Source of the DNA: CAZMNY01 sp964635375 | GTDB taxonomy: Bacteria; Planctomycetota; Planctomycetia; Pirellulales; Pirellulaceae | DNA length: 64,000 bases | Assembly: GCA_964635375.1 (NCBI GenBank) | Contig: CAZWOU010000014.1 | Location: 5,504-69,503 of the forward strand | Reading direction: 5' to 3' | Notes under the pieces: generated by a model | The model's input: the letters and a program-made list of their open reading frames with translations, nothing else | Told to the model about the DNA's origin: nothing | Databases searched by the model: none | In this document: piece by piece, positions 17,800 through 26,718 of the stretch | How positions within the stretch are numbered: position 1 is the first letter of the stretch | Layout of the letters: each line of letters opens with the position of its first letter | Translations under genes and position numbers: made by a program

Positions 17800-18858
17800 C
17801 TAGGGGCGAATCATGACGCGAGGAGGTCGCGAGTCGATCGCGAATTGCATCGCCTCGTTGGCTCGGTGAAGCGAATATTCCGCCTCGACGAGCGACCGAA
17901 AGGGGAGCGACGTTCCGTGTTGGCTGAGAAACGAGATCGCTTCGACCAAGTCGCCAGGCAGGTAGTTGTGGGCGCCTTCGATGCGAATCAGCCTGCGGAC
18001 AATCGACTCTGGACACAATGAGGCGTTGCGAGAGGGCGCAACGGCTCCGACCAGAACCAGCACGCCGCCTATGCCCAGTGAGTTGACGCCGGCCTCAAAG
18101 GCGTCCGCGGACCCAGACATTTCAAACGCCACATCGATGTTGCCGCGAAGCGACTTGCATTGCTTGGGCGTCACCGCTCGGGTCGCTCCCATCGCGGTCG
18201 CCGCATCGCGTCTTTGACTATCCGGATCACAAATGACGACCTCGCTGGCGTCTCCTGTCGATGCGATGGCCACGGCCGTTTGTCCCAATGCGCCGGCGCC
18301 AAAAATGAGAACTCGTCGATTGGCCAACTCGCCGGCGATGCGAACAGCGGCGAAGGTGGTCGCCGTCGCGCAACTGGCTGGGGCGGCGACTTCGCTGGGC
18401 AGAGAATCATCCAAGCAGAGCACGTGAGTTCCCTCGACAAGCCGGCAATATTCGGCCATCCCTCCGCTAAGAAAACCTCGCTCCGGAGTTCCTGCCTGGT
18501 GTCCGTACTTGAACAGGTTCTTGCATTTCTGCAGCAAACCGCGGCGGCAGAGTTCGCATCTGCCGCAATTGGCGGCGACGGACCAGACGATGCGATCTCC
18601 CATTTGGATGTCGCGCCCCCGAAGGTCTTTCAGCGGACCTCGAATAGCCGCCACGTGGCCAACGATTTCATGCCCCAAGACACAGGGTGCGGGACCCTCG
18701 CGGCGGCCTGTAAATGTGCTGACATCACTTCCGCAAATGGTGCAGGCCTCAACCCTGCAGAGAATCTCCCGCTCAGCCAGATCGGGTAGGGCGGCTCGAA
18801 CCATATCGAAGGGTTGATTCGCGCCCACGAATAGGGCCGCCAAACCGTGCTCACTCAT
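17800..18858 (-). CDS. Zinc-dependent medium-chain alcohol dehydrogenase
   Basis: A 352-residue MDR enzyme. The catalytic zinc site is CTICGSDVSTFTGRR with GHEIVGHV; the structural zinc cysteines are in CGRCELCRRGLLQKC. The Rossmann motif is FGAGALGQTAVAIAS, followed by VICDPDSQRR. The C-terminal HNYLPGDLVEAISFL resembles the proposed phosphonate-catabolism-associated dehydrogenase subgroup, as I recall it. Its gene start overlaps the end of the DUF5690 gene by 8 bases, implying translational coupling. A role in an organophosphonate or polyol pathway is a guess from this pairing. Confidence 0.88.
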   Translation of the reverse strand: MSEHGLAALFVGANQPFDMVRAALPDLAEREILCRVEACTICGSDVSTFTGRREGPAPCVLGHEIVGHVAAIRGPLKDLRGRDIQMGDRIVWSVAANCGRCELCRRGLLQKCKNLFKYGHQAGTPERGFLSGGMAEYCRLVEGTHVLCLDDSLPSEVAAPASCATATTFAAVRIAGELANRRVLIFGAGALGQTAVAIASTGDASEVVICDPDSQRRDAATAMGATRAVTPKQCKSLRGNIDVAFEMSGSADAFEAGVNSLGIGGVLVLVGAVAPSRNASLCPESIVRRLIRIEGAHNYLPGDLVEAISFLSQHGTSLPFRSLVEAEYSLHRANEAMQFAIDSRPPRVMIRP

Positions 18859-20230
18859 CCACGCCCCCTTCTGCGGTTGCGGCCTTGTTCTGCTCGTCTG
18901 GCAAAGTCAGTTGAAAGCTCATTGCCCCCAGTTGAGTCATCAACATGCATACGCCACATAGAACCAGTGTGCCGACCAGGAAGAAAGTCAACGTGTGCTG
19001 CGACTCTCGCCCCAACGACTTCGCCAACAACACGCCGACATAGCCGAGGTATCCCGTTGAATCAGCGATGTAAATCAGAAAGCCGATGTTGCCCGGCCAG
19101 CGTGAGGCTGCGATCAAACGTTCAAACACGGTCGTGTGGAACGCCACGTAAGGAACGTAGAGTCCGATCCCCGTGCCCACCATCAAGACGAAAGGCGAGG
19201 CGACTTGCAAATAGTAAAGCACGACCGAGGCGGCAGCGGCGACGAAGCCGAGGGTGACGAGCCACAGAGATCCAAAGAAGGCGGTCCGATTGGATCGGAC
19301 CCAGATGGCGGCGCCGTTGAGGGCAATCACAATCAACATTACCAAGAACTCGGTCTGGGCAAAGATCTCCGGTTTTTTCGCCTCGCCCAACTCCTTCCAT
19401 ATCTCGACCGCAAAATCGTCGCGATAACTGCGGATGACGGTCAAGCCGATGTACACCAAGACGAGCAGCGTCAGGCCTCTGGCGTGGGAGAAGAAGAACG
19501 ACCACCGTTCGGTTCGTGTTACAGGCTGCCTCTTCGACCTCAATTCAACATCCTTCGACGCTGGAGGCGGGACTTGTTTCAGACACCAAACCGCGATGAT
19601 GAGCGGAAGCAAGAACGCGGCGCCAACAAAAGACGGCATCCAGTACTCGCTCACGTTGAAGTCCAGCACGAGCGAACGGCCGATCGACTTGACGACGCCA
19701 GTCGAGAGGATGAAACTAGCGCACAATCCGGCTGCCAAAACTTCGGTCAACCTTCGACCTTCCAAGTAGGCCAAGACCGAGCCAAAGACGAATCCGAGCG
19801 GCAAACCGTTCGCGAACAAGAACAGCGCGCAGTAGGGCCGTGGGGTGATGGCAAACCCAATAAGCGCTGCTTCCGCGGCCAAGATGGCGGTGACGATCAC
19901 CCAGGGCCGGTGCCTGCGTTTGGTCTCGGATATCAGCTTCACGCCTATGAACTTCGAGCAGGAATAGCCGAGCACCTGTGAGATCACGAGCAAGTTCTTG
20001 TAGGGCAATGCGACGCCCAAGATCGACACGCTGCCGAGGAATTCGCCCGCGGTGAAAGGCTTGCGAAAGGCGTACATGCAGAAGTAGACGCAAAACGCAG
20101 CGCCTATCGCCCAAACGGAAAACGTCGTTGGACCTTGCTTTGATAGCCAATGAGAGAGCCAACCGTCGTGCTCTGACTTGCCATCCAATGCGTCGGATGT
20201 TTGCTCGATCGATTGATTGACTTTCGCCAC
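18851..20230 (-). CDS. DUF5690 family multi-TM protein (MFS-like)
   Basis: A 459-residue integral membrane protein with about twelve hydrophobic helices. The opening FSVWAIGAAFCVYFCMYAFRKPFTAGEFLG, the QVLGYSCSKFIGVKLISE motif and NGLPLGFVFGSVLAYLEGRR are typical of DUF5690 proteins, which look like divergent major-facilitator transporters related in layout to glycerol-phosphate/hexose-phosphate antiporters. It precedes the zinc dehydrogenase in one transcript (8-base overlap), suggesting uptake of that enzyme's substrate or a precursor. The transport substrate is unknown. Confidence 0.83.
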   Translation of the reverse strand: MAKVNQSIEQTSDALDGKSEHDGWLSHWLSKQGPTTFSVWAIGAAFCVYFCMYAFRKPFTAGEFLGSVSILGVALPYKNLLVISQVLGYSCSKFIGVKLISETKRRHRPWVIVTAILAAEAALIGFAITPRPYCALFLFANGLPLGFVFGSVLAYLEGRRLTEVLAAGLCASFILSTGVVKSIGRSLVLDFNVSEYWMPSFVGAAFLLPLIIAVWCLKQVPPPASKDVELRSKRQPVTRTERWSFFFSHARGLTLLVLVYIGLTVIRSYRDDFAVEIWKELGEAKKPEIFAQTEFLVMLIVIALNGAAIWVRSNRTAFFGSLWLVTLGFVAAAASVVLYYLQVASPFVLMVGTGIGLYVPYVAFHTTVFERLIAASRWPGNIGFLIYIADSTGYLGYVGVLLAKSLGRESQHTLTFFLVGTLVLCGVCMLMTQLGAMSFQLTLPDEQNKAATAEGGVDE

Positions 20231-20676
20231 GCAACGCTCCCAAGAAAGTTAGGCCTTAGATCATACGCGATACCGTCGATGAAGATGTACCCGCCAAGCC
20301 CAATCACGCTGATTTCAGACAATCGTCTCAACTCCGGCAGCGGGCGTTCTCCACGGCGAAACACCCGCATGTGGTTTGACATCAGAAAACGTTGACAGGA
20401 CCCGACCAATCGCGGATACTCATCGACTTAAGTCATGACAGCAATTGTAGATAGCAACGCAAGTTCGATCGATCATCTGGCGACCATTTACAACTCGCTC
20501 GGTATCCAAGCCGATTCCATTTTGCTCCACCATCTGAATCAGCCGCTCGATTTCGTCAGCGCGGAAGCGATGAATTCCCGCTTTGGTTGCCGCGCGGGCC
20601 AAAACGGCGCGGTCGAAGAAGACTCGCGCGGCGGTCGCTCGAAACGGCTTGAGCCGCGGATGGTGCGAAGCACAGC
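20231..20676. other. Intergenic region between DUF5690 and the methyltransferase
   Basis: About 446 bases. On the minus strand a frame (to 20420) reads a helical stretch with FRADEIERLIQMVEQNG, and on the plus strand an 81-codon frame begins at 20435. Neither has a ribosome-binding site or a family I recognise, and the minus frame would extend into the methyltransferase. I leave it unassigned; a degraded gene is possible. Confidence 0.4.
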
Positions 20677-23049
20677 ATGAACGCATGGCTGAACCAGTTG
20701 TGCGCCCAAACACCAGCCTGTCTGGAGGATTGGGCCGACCGAATTCGGCGAGACCCAGCGCTACGTTGCTCCCTGCAAGCGGCCCGGCAGGCCGCGTTGG
20801 ATGCGGCTCGGCCCATGGGACCTGAGACTCTGGCGCGAGTCGCCTTGCATCTGAAGCTGCTTCGTTGGTTCCTTGAGGGCCAACCATCGCCAGCCCAGCC
20901 AAGCGAGGGATTGCGCCGTTTGGCGGCGGCCGTTTCACGACTGCTATGGCCCGGCGAACTGCTCGAGTTGCTCGATCTCGATGTTGTTGGGCAGCTTCGC
21001 GAGCGACTCGACGCTTATTCCTATGGTGGCCCGGCCGAGTACTATTTTCAGGAGTGGATTGCCACGGCCTGCGACCCCGCGCGGCGTCGCTCTCTCGGCG
21101 CTTATTACACGCCGATGCCGATTGTCCGCTGTATTGTCGACCGAATTGGCCAGCTGCTGCCGCAATGCGACGAGCCTACTACGTTAGTCCTTGATCCCTG
21201 TTGCGGTTCGGGACTATTCCTCACTGAGGCAGCGGAGCGCTGGGGTAGGGCGGTCATCGCCGGCGTCGAGTGCGATCCCGCGAGCGCTATGAGCGCCGCT
21301 GTATTGTTGGCCAATCGCACCCAGCTTCGCTGCGCAAATTCGCTGGACCTGCGGGCCGAGCAACTCAGGCAATCGTTCGCCTCTGCGAACGGCCTGGAAC
21401 GCCTAGTCATTCTGGGCAATCCGCCCTACGCCAACTTCGGCTGTCGAAATCAATTTCCCTGGCTCGAACGTCTGCTTCGGGACTACAAACAAGGGCTCAG
21501 TGAAAAGAAACTCAACTTGAACGACGACTACATCAAGTTTCTCCGCTGGTCCCAACACCAAGTCGATGAGGTCGGGGTTGGCGCTGTCGCCTTTGTGCTC
21601 AACAACTCGTTTCTGGAAAGCATCACTCGCCGAATGCTCCGCTGGTCACTACTGCAGTCGTTTGATCGGATTGAGGTAATTGACTTGCATGGCGGTGTTG
21701 GCAAAGGCGAAACGGCCGGCGCTCAACCGGACGAAAACGTGTTCGGCATACGTCAGGGCGTTGTGATTCTGGTCCTGCTCAAACGTCAGCGTGGCGCCTT
21801 AGGCGACGCGGGCGTCAAGTGCGAAGCGGAAGCGTCAGGGCGAGTATTTCATCGAAGTATTCGCGGTACGCGTCAACAAAAAATGGAAAGCCTGGCGACG
21901 CTTTCCGATTCAGGTTGGACCGAGTTCACTCCGAGCGAACCGAGTTTTCTGTTTTCGCCAACTACGAATGAAGACGAAGCGCTGCGTGGGGCGGCGGCGG
22001 GTCGTCCGAAACCGGCATCGACGATCGATCGCGCGGTTGTCCATTACGGTTCCGGCGTACAGACGAAATGTGATCGCCTGTTCGTTGACATCTGTCCCCA
22101 GACGCTTGGGGCTCGGATGCGGGATTGGCTTGGGGGAAACCGAGTCGAAGTGTTGCCAAGCGTTCCAGAATGGCTGCAGCGAAGGCGATCCGCGGCGACG
22201 TTTCAAGCCGAGTTGATTCGGCCTTACATGACTGCGCCGCTCGACGTTCGCTACGTCTACTTCGACCCGGATTTGTTAGGCCGAGCGAGGCTGGCGGTAA
22301 TGCAGCATATGCTTGGCGAGTCGGCGAGAGGGCTTGTGTTTATGCGACAGAGCACGAACCCCGGAAGCTACGATCACTTCCTCGCCGTAAGTTGTCTTGT
22401 CTCGGACCGCGTTTTCCATAGCGGTCACGGGGCGCCTTTCCTGACGCCTTTTAAAACTCTTTCGGGCCGTGGTAACGTGCAAGCCGCGTGGCTAGACGAG
22501 CATTGGCGAGACGCTCAGGAACTGCCCCTAGATGGCTCCGACGCTTGTTTCTGGCCCTATTACTACGCGCTCTTTCACTCGACTTCCTACCGCAAGGGTT
22601 TTCACCAGGACTTGCGAACCCACTTTCCTCCTCTGCCGCCGAAGCTTAGAGGCAATGACTTTCGTTCCATGGTTGAACTGGGGCGTCGCCTTATCAGCGC
22701 CCATCTCAAGGGGGCGCAATCGGCTGGCGATAAACTAGAAAGACAGGACGGAGAAAGTTCAGCAGCGGTTGGAGCTATCTCTCCGATTGAGGCTCGCCCG
22801 GTCTACGACAGCGCAGGCGGGGCGATTCGAGTGCACTCGTCAGCCTTCATCCCCGCTCCCGCTGGCGTGCTCGATTGGCGGATCGGCGGCTATCGTGTCA
22901 TTCATCGCTGGCTGACCCAGAGGCGAGGGCGGCCGTTTGACGCCAGCTGTCAGGCCGAACTGGAACTGCGGATCCAATGCTTCGAGACCACGATGGAAAT
23001 CGTCGCTGAGATCGATTCTATTTGTAATCGAAACTTGGCGGACGACTGA
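20677..23049 (+). CDS. N6-adenine DNA methyltransferase (type IIG/ISP-like), no nuclease domain seen
   Basis: A 790-residue protein with the gamma-class amino-methyltransferase order. After about 130 helical residues come motif X (SLGAYYTPMPIVRCIVDRI), motif I DPCCGSGLFLTEA (residue 173 on, SAM binding) and catalytic motif IV NPPYANFG (248-255). KLNLNDDYIKFLRWSQ and VLNNSFLESITRRMLR follow, as in Eco57I/ISP-type enzymes. The C-terminal half (about 400-790) would hold target recognition, with YDHFLAVSCL. No PD-(D/E)xK nuclease segment was seen at the N-terminus, so it is probably a methylase-only enzyme, either orphan or with partners elsewhere. The ATG at 20677 has no good ribosome site, so the start is uncertain. 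Confidence 0.85.
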   Translation: MNAWLNQLCAQTPACLEDWADRIRRDPALRCSLQAARQAALDAARPMGPETLARVALHLKLLRWFLEGQPSPAQPSEGLRRLAAAVSRLLWPGELLELLDLDVVGQLRERLDAYSYGGPAEYYFQEWIATACDPARRRSLGAYYTPMPIVRCIVDRIGQLLPQCDEPTTLVLDPCCGSGLFLTEAAERWGRAVIAGVECDPASAMSAAVLLANRTQLRCANSLDLRAEQLRQSFASANGLERLVILGNPPYANFGCRNQFPWLERLLRDYKQGLSEKKLNLNDDYIKFLRWSQHQVDEVGVGAVAFVLNNSFLESITRRMLRWSLLQSFDRIEVIDLHGGVGKGETAGAQPDENVFGIRQGVVILVLLKRQRGALGDAGVKCEAEASGRVFHRSIRGTRQQKMESLATLSDSGWTEFTPSEPSFLFSPTTNEDEALRGAAAGRPKPASTIDRAVVHYGSGVQTKCDRLFVDICPQTLGARMRDWLGGNRVEVLPSVPEWLQRRRSAATFQAELIRPYMTAPLDVRYVYFDPDLLGRARLAVMQHMLGESARGLVFMRQSTNPGSYDHFLAVSCLVSDRVFHSGHGAPFLTPFKTLSGRGNVQAAWLDEHWRDAQELPLDGSDACFWPYYYALFHSTSYRKGFHQDLRTHFPPLPPKLRGNDFRSMVELGRRLISAHLKGAQSAGDKLERQDGESSAAVGAISPIEARPVYDSAGGAIRVHSSAFIPAPAGVLDWRIGGYRVIHRWLTQRRGRPFDASCQAELELRIQCFETTMEIVAEIDSICNRNLADD

Positions 23050-23113
23050 ACACAAACGGCGCATAGAGCCGGCTGTTGCGGCGGCACAGAGATACAACGG
23101 AGAACACTGGCCC

Positions 23114-23725
23114 ATGGCTGGCTTCAGCGACAACGTAGTGCGGGTTGGGGTGAGTTGCCTAAAACGAAACGACTCCAAGATGGCGGATGTGATTGAGGCG
23201 GTGGGGCCGCCAAAAATTCCGCATCTTCGAGGACGCTTCGCCTCACTCGTCCGCTCGATTCTCTCCCAACAGATTTCAGGCGCTGCTGCGCGCACGATCC
23301 AAGCCAGACTCAAAGAGCGAATCGGCGCCTTCTCTGCCGACGCCATCGCGGCCCTGCCGGTCGATGAATTGCGGTCCCTGGGAATCTCGAACCAGAAAGC
23401 CGGCTATCTTCTCGATCTTGCGGCGAAATCTCAGGCGGGTGAAATCCGCTTCAAACGCCACACCTCGATGGACGATGAGGCGGTGATAGACGAGCTGGTC
23501 ACGATTCGCGGCATCGGGCGCTGGACTGCTCAGATGTACCTGATCTTTTCTCTCTCACGTTGTGATGTCTTTCCCGAAGACGACTTAGGCGTTCGCAAGG
23601 GCATGCAGCACATCTATAATCTTGATTCGGCGGACGACCGCCCGGTCCTCCGCGAGATCGCTAGCTCGTGGCGGCCCTATTGCAGTTTTGCGTCTTGGTA
23701 CTGTTGGCAGAGTCTCGAGCCATGA
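23114..23725 (+). CDS. DNA-3-methyladenine glycosylase II-like HhH-GPD protein
   Basis: A 203-residue AlkA-type base-excision glycosylase without the N-terminal AlkA domain, as in many short forms. The N-terminal helices carry RSILSQQISGAAARTI, the hairpin-helix-hairpin is IRGIGRWTAQMYL (131-143) and the catalytic aspartate lies in FPEDDLGVRKG (Asp157). It removes alkylated purines from DNA. The ATG at 23114 has ACGGAG about 10 bases upstream; a longer frame reaching into the methyltransferase gene is unlikely to be used. It follows the methyltransferase on the same strand, possibly only by chance. Confidence 0.9.
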   Translation: MAGFSDNVVRVGVSCLKRNDSKMADVIEAVGPPKIPHLRGRFASLVRSILSQQISGAAARTIQARLKERIGAFSADAIAALPVDELRSLGISNQKAGYLLDLAAKSQAGEIRFKRHTSMDDEAVIDELVTIRGIGRWTAQMYLIFSLSRCDVFPEDDLGVRKGMQHIYNLDSADDRPVLREIASSWRPYCSFASWYCWQSLEP

Positions 23726-23777
23726 GAGCTGCGCCAGGTAGCGTTGCAACCGCGATGTTGATTTTGAGAGAGCTCCG

Positions 23778-24740
23778 ATGAAGAATCGAACTCGGCGAAC
23801 GGCGATTGCCGCTGGCGCTGTCGTGGTGTTATGGCTGTTGGGTGATCTTGTCTACTCGGTCGTGATTGGGGCTCGCATCCGACGATGGGAGGCGTCCGTC
23901 GAGCGCGACAAGTTTGGAGTTCAGGCTGGCTGCCAGGCCTTTGAATGCGGCGAAGGCAAGGACGCGATTCTTCTGCTTCATGGCATCAACGACTCCCCAG
24001 CCTGTTACCGGAAGATGGCCGAGGCGTTGGGCGAGCGAGGCTACGCCTGCCACGCGATGCGTTTGCCCGGGTTTGCCGAACGTACCGAAAAGTATGCGGC
24101 CGGGACGAAAGAGGAATGGCTGCTCGCCGTAAAGGAGGAGCTGGTCCGGCTCAAACGAAACCACCGTCACGTTGTCCTTGTGGCCCACTCTCTCGGTGGC
24201 GCGATTGCAATTCACCACTTGCGGAGAAACCCCCAAGCCGCCGACGGTGTTGTCTTGCTTGCGCCCGCGGTTGAAGTGGCTTCGGAACGCAGCCCGTTAC
24301 TGCCGCCGGAAAGTTGGCACGCTATCGGGAATGGTCTGCTTCTGTTCACCAAATACACGCAGACCCCTTTTGGACTCGACGCCAAAGTCGCAACTGACGA
24401 GAAGTTTCCCTTCCGCTCTCCGTTTTCGGCCCGCCCTTTGTTTGATCAAACGTTCGCCCTGATCCGAGAGAATCGCTCGACCGGCACGCAGTTTTCAACC
24501 CCGCTGCTGATGATACTCTCGCCAGATGACCGAGTCATCGACAGCCCAGCGGCTGCCGAATATTTTGAACAGGCTGCCTCGAAGAACAAAGAGCTACATC
24601 ACCTGGCCGATACTGGACACGCCATGACTGTGGACCACAAATGGCCTGAATTGGTTGAGTTGATCGACCGGTTCTTTATTGGAGTCACAGCCGATTCTGC
24701 GGCGCGGGAGCAACCGAGTGATGAGGGGCGGCAAGAATGA
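23778..24740 (+). CDS. Membrane-anchored alpha/beta hydrolase (lysophospholipase-like)
   Basis: A 320-residue hydrolase with an N-terminal membrane helix (AIAAGAVVVLWLLGDLVYSVVIG). The fold is evident from AILLLHGINDSP (oxyanion strand), the nucleophile elbow VAHSLGGAIAIHHL, the acid in ILSPDDRVID and the histidine in DTGHAMTVDHKWPEL. This pattern fits monoglyceride lipase/carboxylesterase families. The gene end overlaps the next start by ATGA (24737-24740), so it is translationally coupled to the NAD-dependent epimerase. Substrate unknown; a lipid is likely given the membrane anchor. Confidence 0.87.
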   Translation: MKNRTRRTAIAAGAVVVLWLLGDLVYSVVIGARIRRWEASVERDKFGVQAGCQAFECGEGKDAILLLHGINDSPACYRKMAEALGERGYACHAMRLPGFAERTEKYAAGTKEEWLLAVKEELVRLKRNHRHVVLVAHSLGGAIAIHHLRRNPQAADGVVLLAPAVEVASERSPLLPPESWHAIGNGLLLFTKYTQTPFGLDAKVATDEKFPFRSPFSARPLFDQTFALIRENRSTGTQFSTPLLMILSPDDRVIDSPAAAEYFEQAASKNKELHHLADTGHAMTVDHKWPELVELIDRFFIGVTADSAAREQPSDEGRQE

Positions 24741-25735
24741 GGTTCTTGTTGACTGGCGTTTCAGGCATGCTCGGCGCCAACTTATGCCGCATGCTCGTTC
24801 AACAGGGCCATCAAGTGAACGCCTTGGTCCGGCGCCCGCCGCTGACTCATCCGCTGCTTAACGATCTCGCGTTGCAAGTCTTCCAAGGCGATATCACGGA
24901 CCAAGAATCGGTGCTTCACGCCGCCCGCGACTGCGACGGCCTGTTCCACGTCGCCGGATTCATTTCCTATCTGCCCCGAGATCGCACCGAGTGTTTTCGA
25001 ATCAACGTGACCGGAACGAAGACGGTCCTCACGGCTGCATCGCTCGCCGGAATCCCTCGCGCGATCGTTACAAGCTCCACTGCGGCCATTGGCATTCCTC
25101 TCGATGGCCGACCGCTCGATGAGCAGTCCGCGTTCGACCGCCGGTTTGTGGCCAATCCCTATATGGAAAGCAAACGCCAGGCGGAACTCATGGCGCTGGC
25201 GTGTAAAGAAATCGAAGTTGTCGCGGTTAACCCGTCAACCATTCTTGGCGCTGGAGACGTTAAAATGAACACGGGCGTCATGTTCAGACAGTTGCAACAA
25301 GAGCGTCTGAGCTGGCTGCCTCCTGGCGGACTTGGTCTTGTGTCTGTGGGGGATTGCGTTCAAGGCCATTGGGCTGCATGGCAAAAGGGCGAGCCAGGGC
25401 AGAGGTACATACTCTCGGCCCACAATTGCCCGCTCGCAGAAGTGTTCGCGGCGATCGCAAAGACGCTCGGCGTTCGTTGCCCGGATCGCGTCCTTCCAGG
25501 GGCGATCTTTCCGGCCGCCTACGCTTCCGCTTGGCTGCACGACATGACGCTGGGCCGGCTAGGCATCGGGCAATTCTCGCGATTCATGGTCGAAATTGGA
25601 TTTCGGAACCGCTTCTTCGACAGCTCGCGAGCTCAACGCGAACTCGCTTGGCGCCCCGCCGTCTCGCTCGCCCAAATGATCTCCGACGCGGCCGATTTCT
25701 ACCAGGAACACGGACTGCTTGGGCAGTCAACGTAG
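24737..25735 (+). CDS. Extended SDR: NAD-dependent epimerase/dehydratase or dihydroflavonol-reductase-like
   Basis: A 332-residue extended short-chain dehydrogenase. The cofactor motif is TGVSGMLGANLCRMLVQQG at the N-terminus, followed by the acidic pair in FQGDITDQ, the Ser block IVTSSTAAIGI and the catalytic Tyr-x-x-x-Lys in NPYMESKRQAE. The NPSTILGAGDVKMNTG segment is typical of the dihydroflavonol-4-reductase/hopanoid-associated epimerase group. Coupled by a 4-base overlap to the upstream hydrolase, so both may act on the same lipid- or isoprenoid-type compound (inference). Confidence 0.87.
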   Translation: MRFLLTGVSGMLGANLCRMLVQQGHQVNALVRRPPLTHPLLNDLALQVFQGDITDQESVLHAARDCDGLFHVAGFISYLPRDRTECFRINVTGTKTVLTAASLAGIPRAIVTSSTAAIGIPLDGRPLDEQSAFDRRFVANPYMESKRQAELMALACKEIEVVAVNPSTILGAGDVKMNTGVMFRQLQQERLSWLPPGGLGLVSVGDCVQGHWAAWQKGEPGQRYILSAHNCPLAEVFAAIAKTLGVRCPDRVLPGAIFPAAYASAWLHDMTLGRLGIGQFSRFMVEIGFRNRFFDSSRAQRELAWRPAVSLAQMISDAADFYQEHGLLGQST

Positions 25736-25876
25736 GTCTCGAGCACGGGCGCCGCGGGGATCACAGCCTCTTCCCGACCCGCGATCGACACCATACGTTA
25801 GGATGCGTGTAGCTGGCCTCGCGCCCAAGTTGTTCTTGCGCCAGGGGAAAGTCGAATCGAGGAGAGGGAGAAAACG

Positions 25877-26632
25877 ATGGACTTAGGAATTGCCGGCCGC
25901 CGAGCATTGGTGTGCGCCGCGAGTAAAGGACTGGGAAAAGCGTGCGCGTTTGCGTTGGCAGCTGAGGGCGTCGAGTTGACGATCGTCGCGCGTGGTGAAG
26001 AGACGCTCGAGCATACAGCTGAACAGATTTGCTCGACGACAGGCGCGAAAATAACGACGGTCGCGGCTGACATCACGACGGACTGGGGACGCGACGCCGC
26101 GCTGGCCGCGTGCCCGTCTCCCGACATTCTGGTCAACAACGCGGGCGGTCCGCCGCCCGGCAACTTTCGCGAGTGGGGCCGCGACGATTGGCTCGCCGCG
26201 ATCGACGCCAACATGTTGACGGCCATCTTTCTGATCAAGTCCGTGCTCGACGGCATGGCGTCTCGGAAGTTCGGCCGGATCGTAAATATCACGTCTGCCG
26301 CTGTCAAATCGCCAATCGATATCCTGGGTCTATCGAACGGCGCTCGCGGCGGCTTGACCGGATTCATAGGCGGCCTTGCTCGTGAACGCGATTTGATCCG
26401 GAATAATGTGACCATCAACAACATGTTGCCTGGCTCGTTTGACACCGAACGCGTGGCCGAGTTGCTGGACGAAGCGACTCGCAAGAAGAAGATTGAGCAG
26501 AGTTTGGCTGGGCGGTTTGGTTCGCCCGAAGAATTCGGCCACCTGTGCGCTTACCTCTGCAGTTCCAAATCGGGCTATATCACCGGGCAGAATATTCTCA
26601 TCGATGGCGGATCGTTCCCAGGCACAATTTGA
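25877..26632 (+). CDS. SDR-family protein with degenerate active site (beta-ketoacyl-reductase-like)
   Basis: A 251-residue classical SDR fold: RRALVCAASKGLGKACAFALAAEG, ADITTDWG, NNAGGPPPG, FGRIVNITSAAVKSP, and C-terminal YITGQNILIDGGSFPG. The glycine motif is altered (CAASKGLG instead of TGxxxGIG). The Tyr-x-x-x-Lys that should follow the catalytic Ser is missing: the place reads LGLSNGARGGLTG. Known relatives of the BKR-like subgroup share both deviations, so this is a family trait and not decay. The reaction is not known. A GGAG lies upstream of the ATG at 25877. Confidence 0.85.
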   Translation: MDLGIAGRRALVCAASKGLGKACAFALAAEGVELTIVARGEETLEHTAEQICSTTGAKITTVAADITTDWGRDAALAACPSPDILVNNAGGPPPGNFREWGRDDWLAAIDANMLTAIFLIKSVLDGMASRKFGRIVNITSAAVKSPIDILGLSNGARGGLTGFIGGLARERDLIRNNVTINNMLPGSFDTERVAELLDEATRKKKIEQSLAGRFGSPEEFGHLCAYLCSSKSGYITGQNILIDGGSFPGTI

Positions 26633-26718
26633 AACGGATCCCGAGCGACTTGGGCTGCGACCAGAGTTCTGCGGCATCCACGTGCTGCGGACGGCATTTT
26701 GAAGGAGCGGAGGCTACG

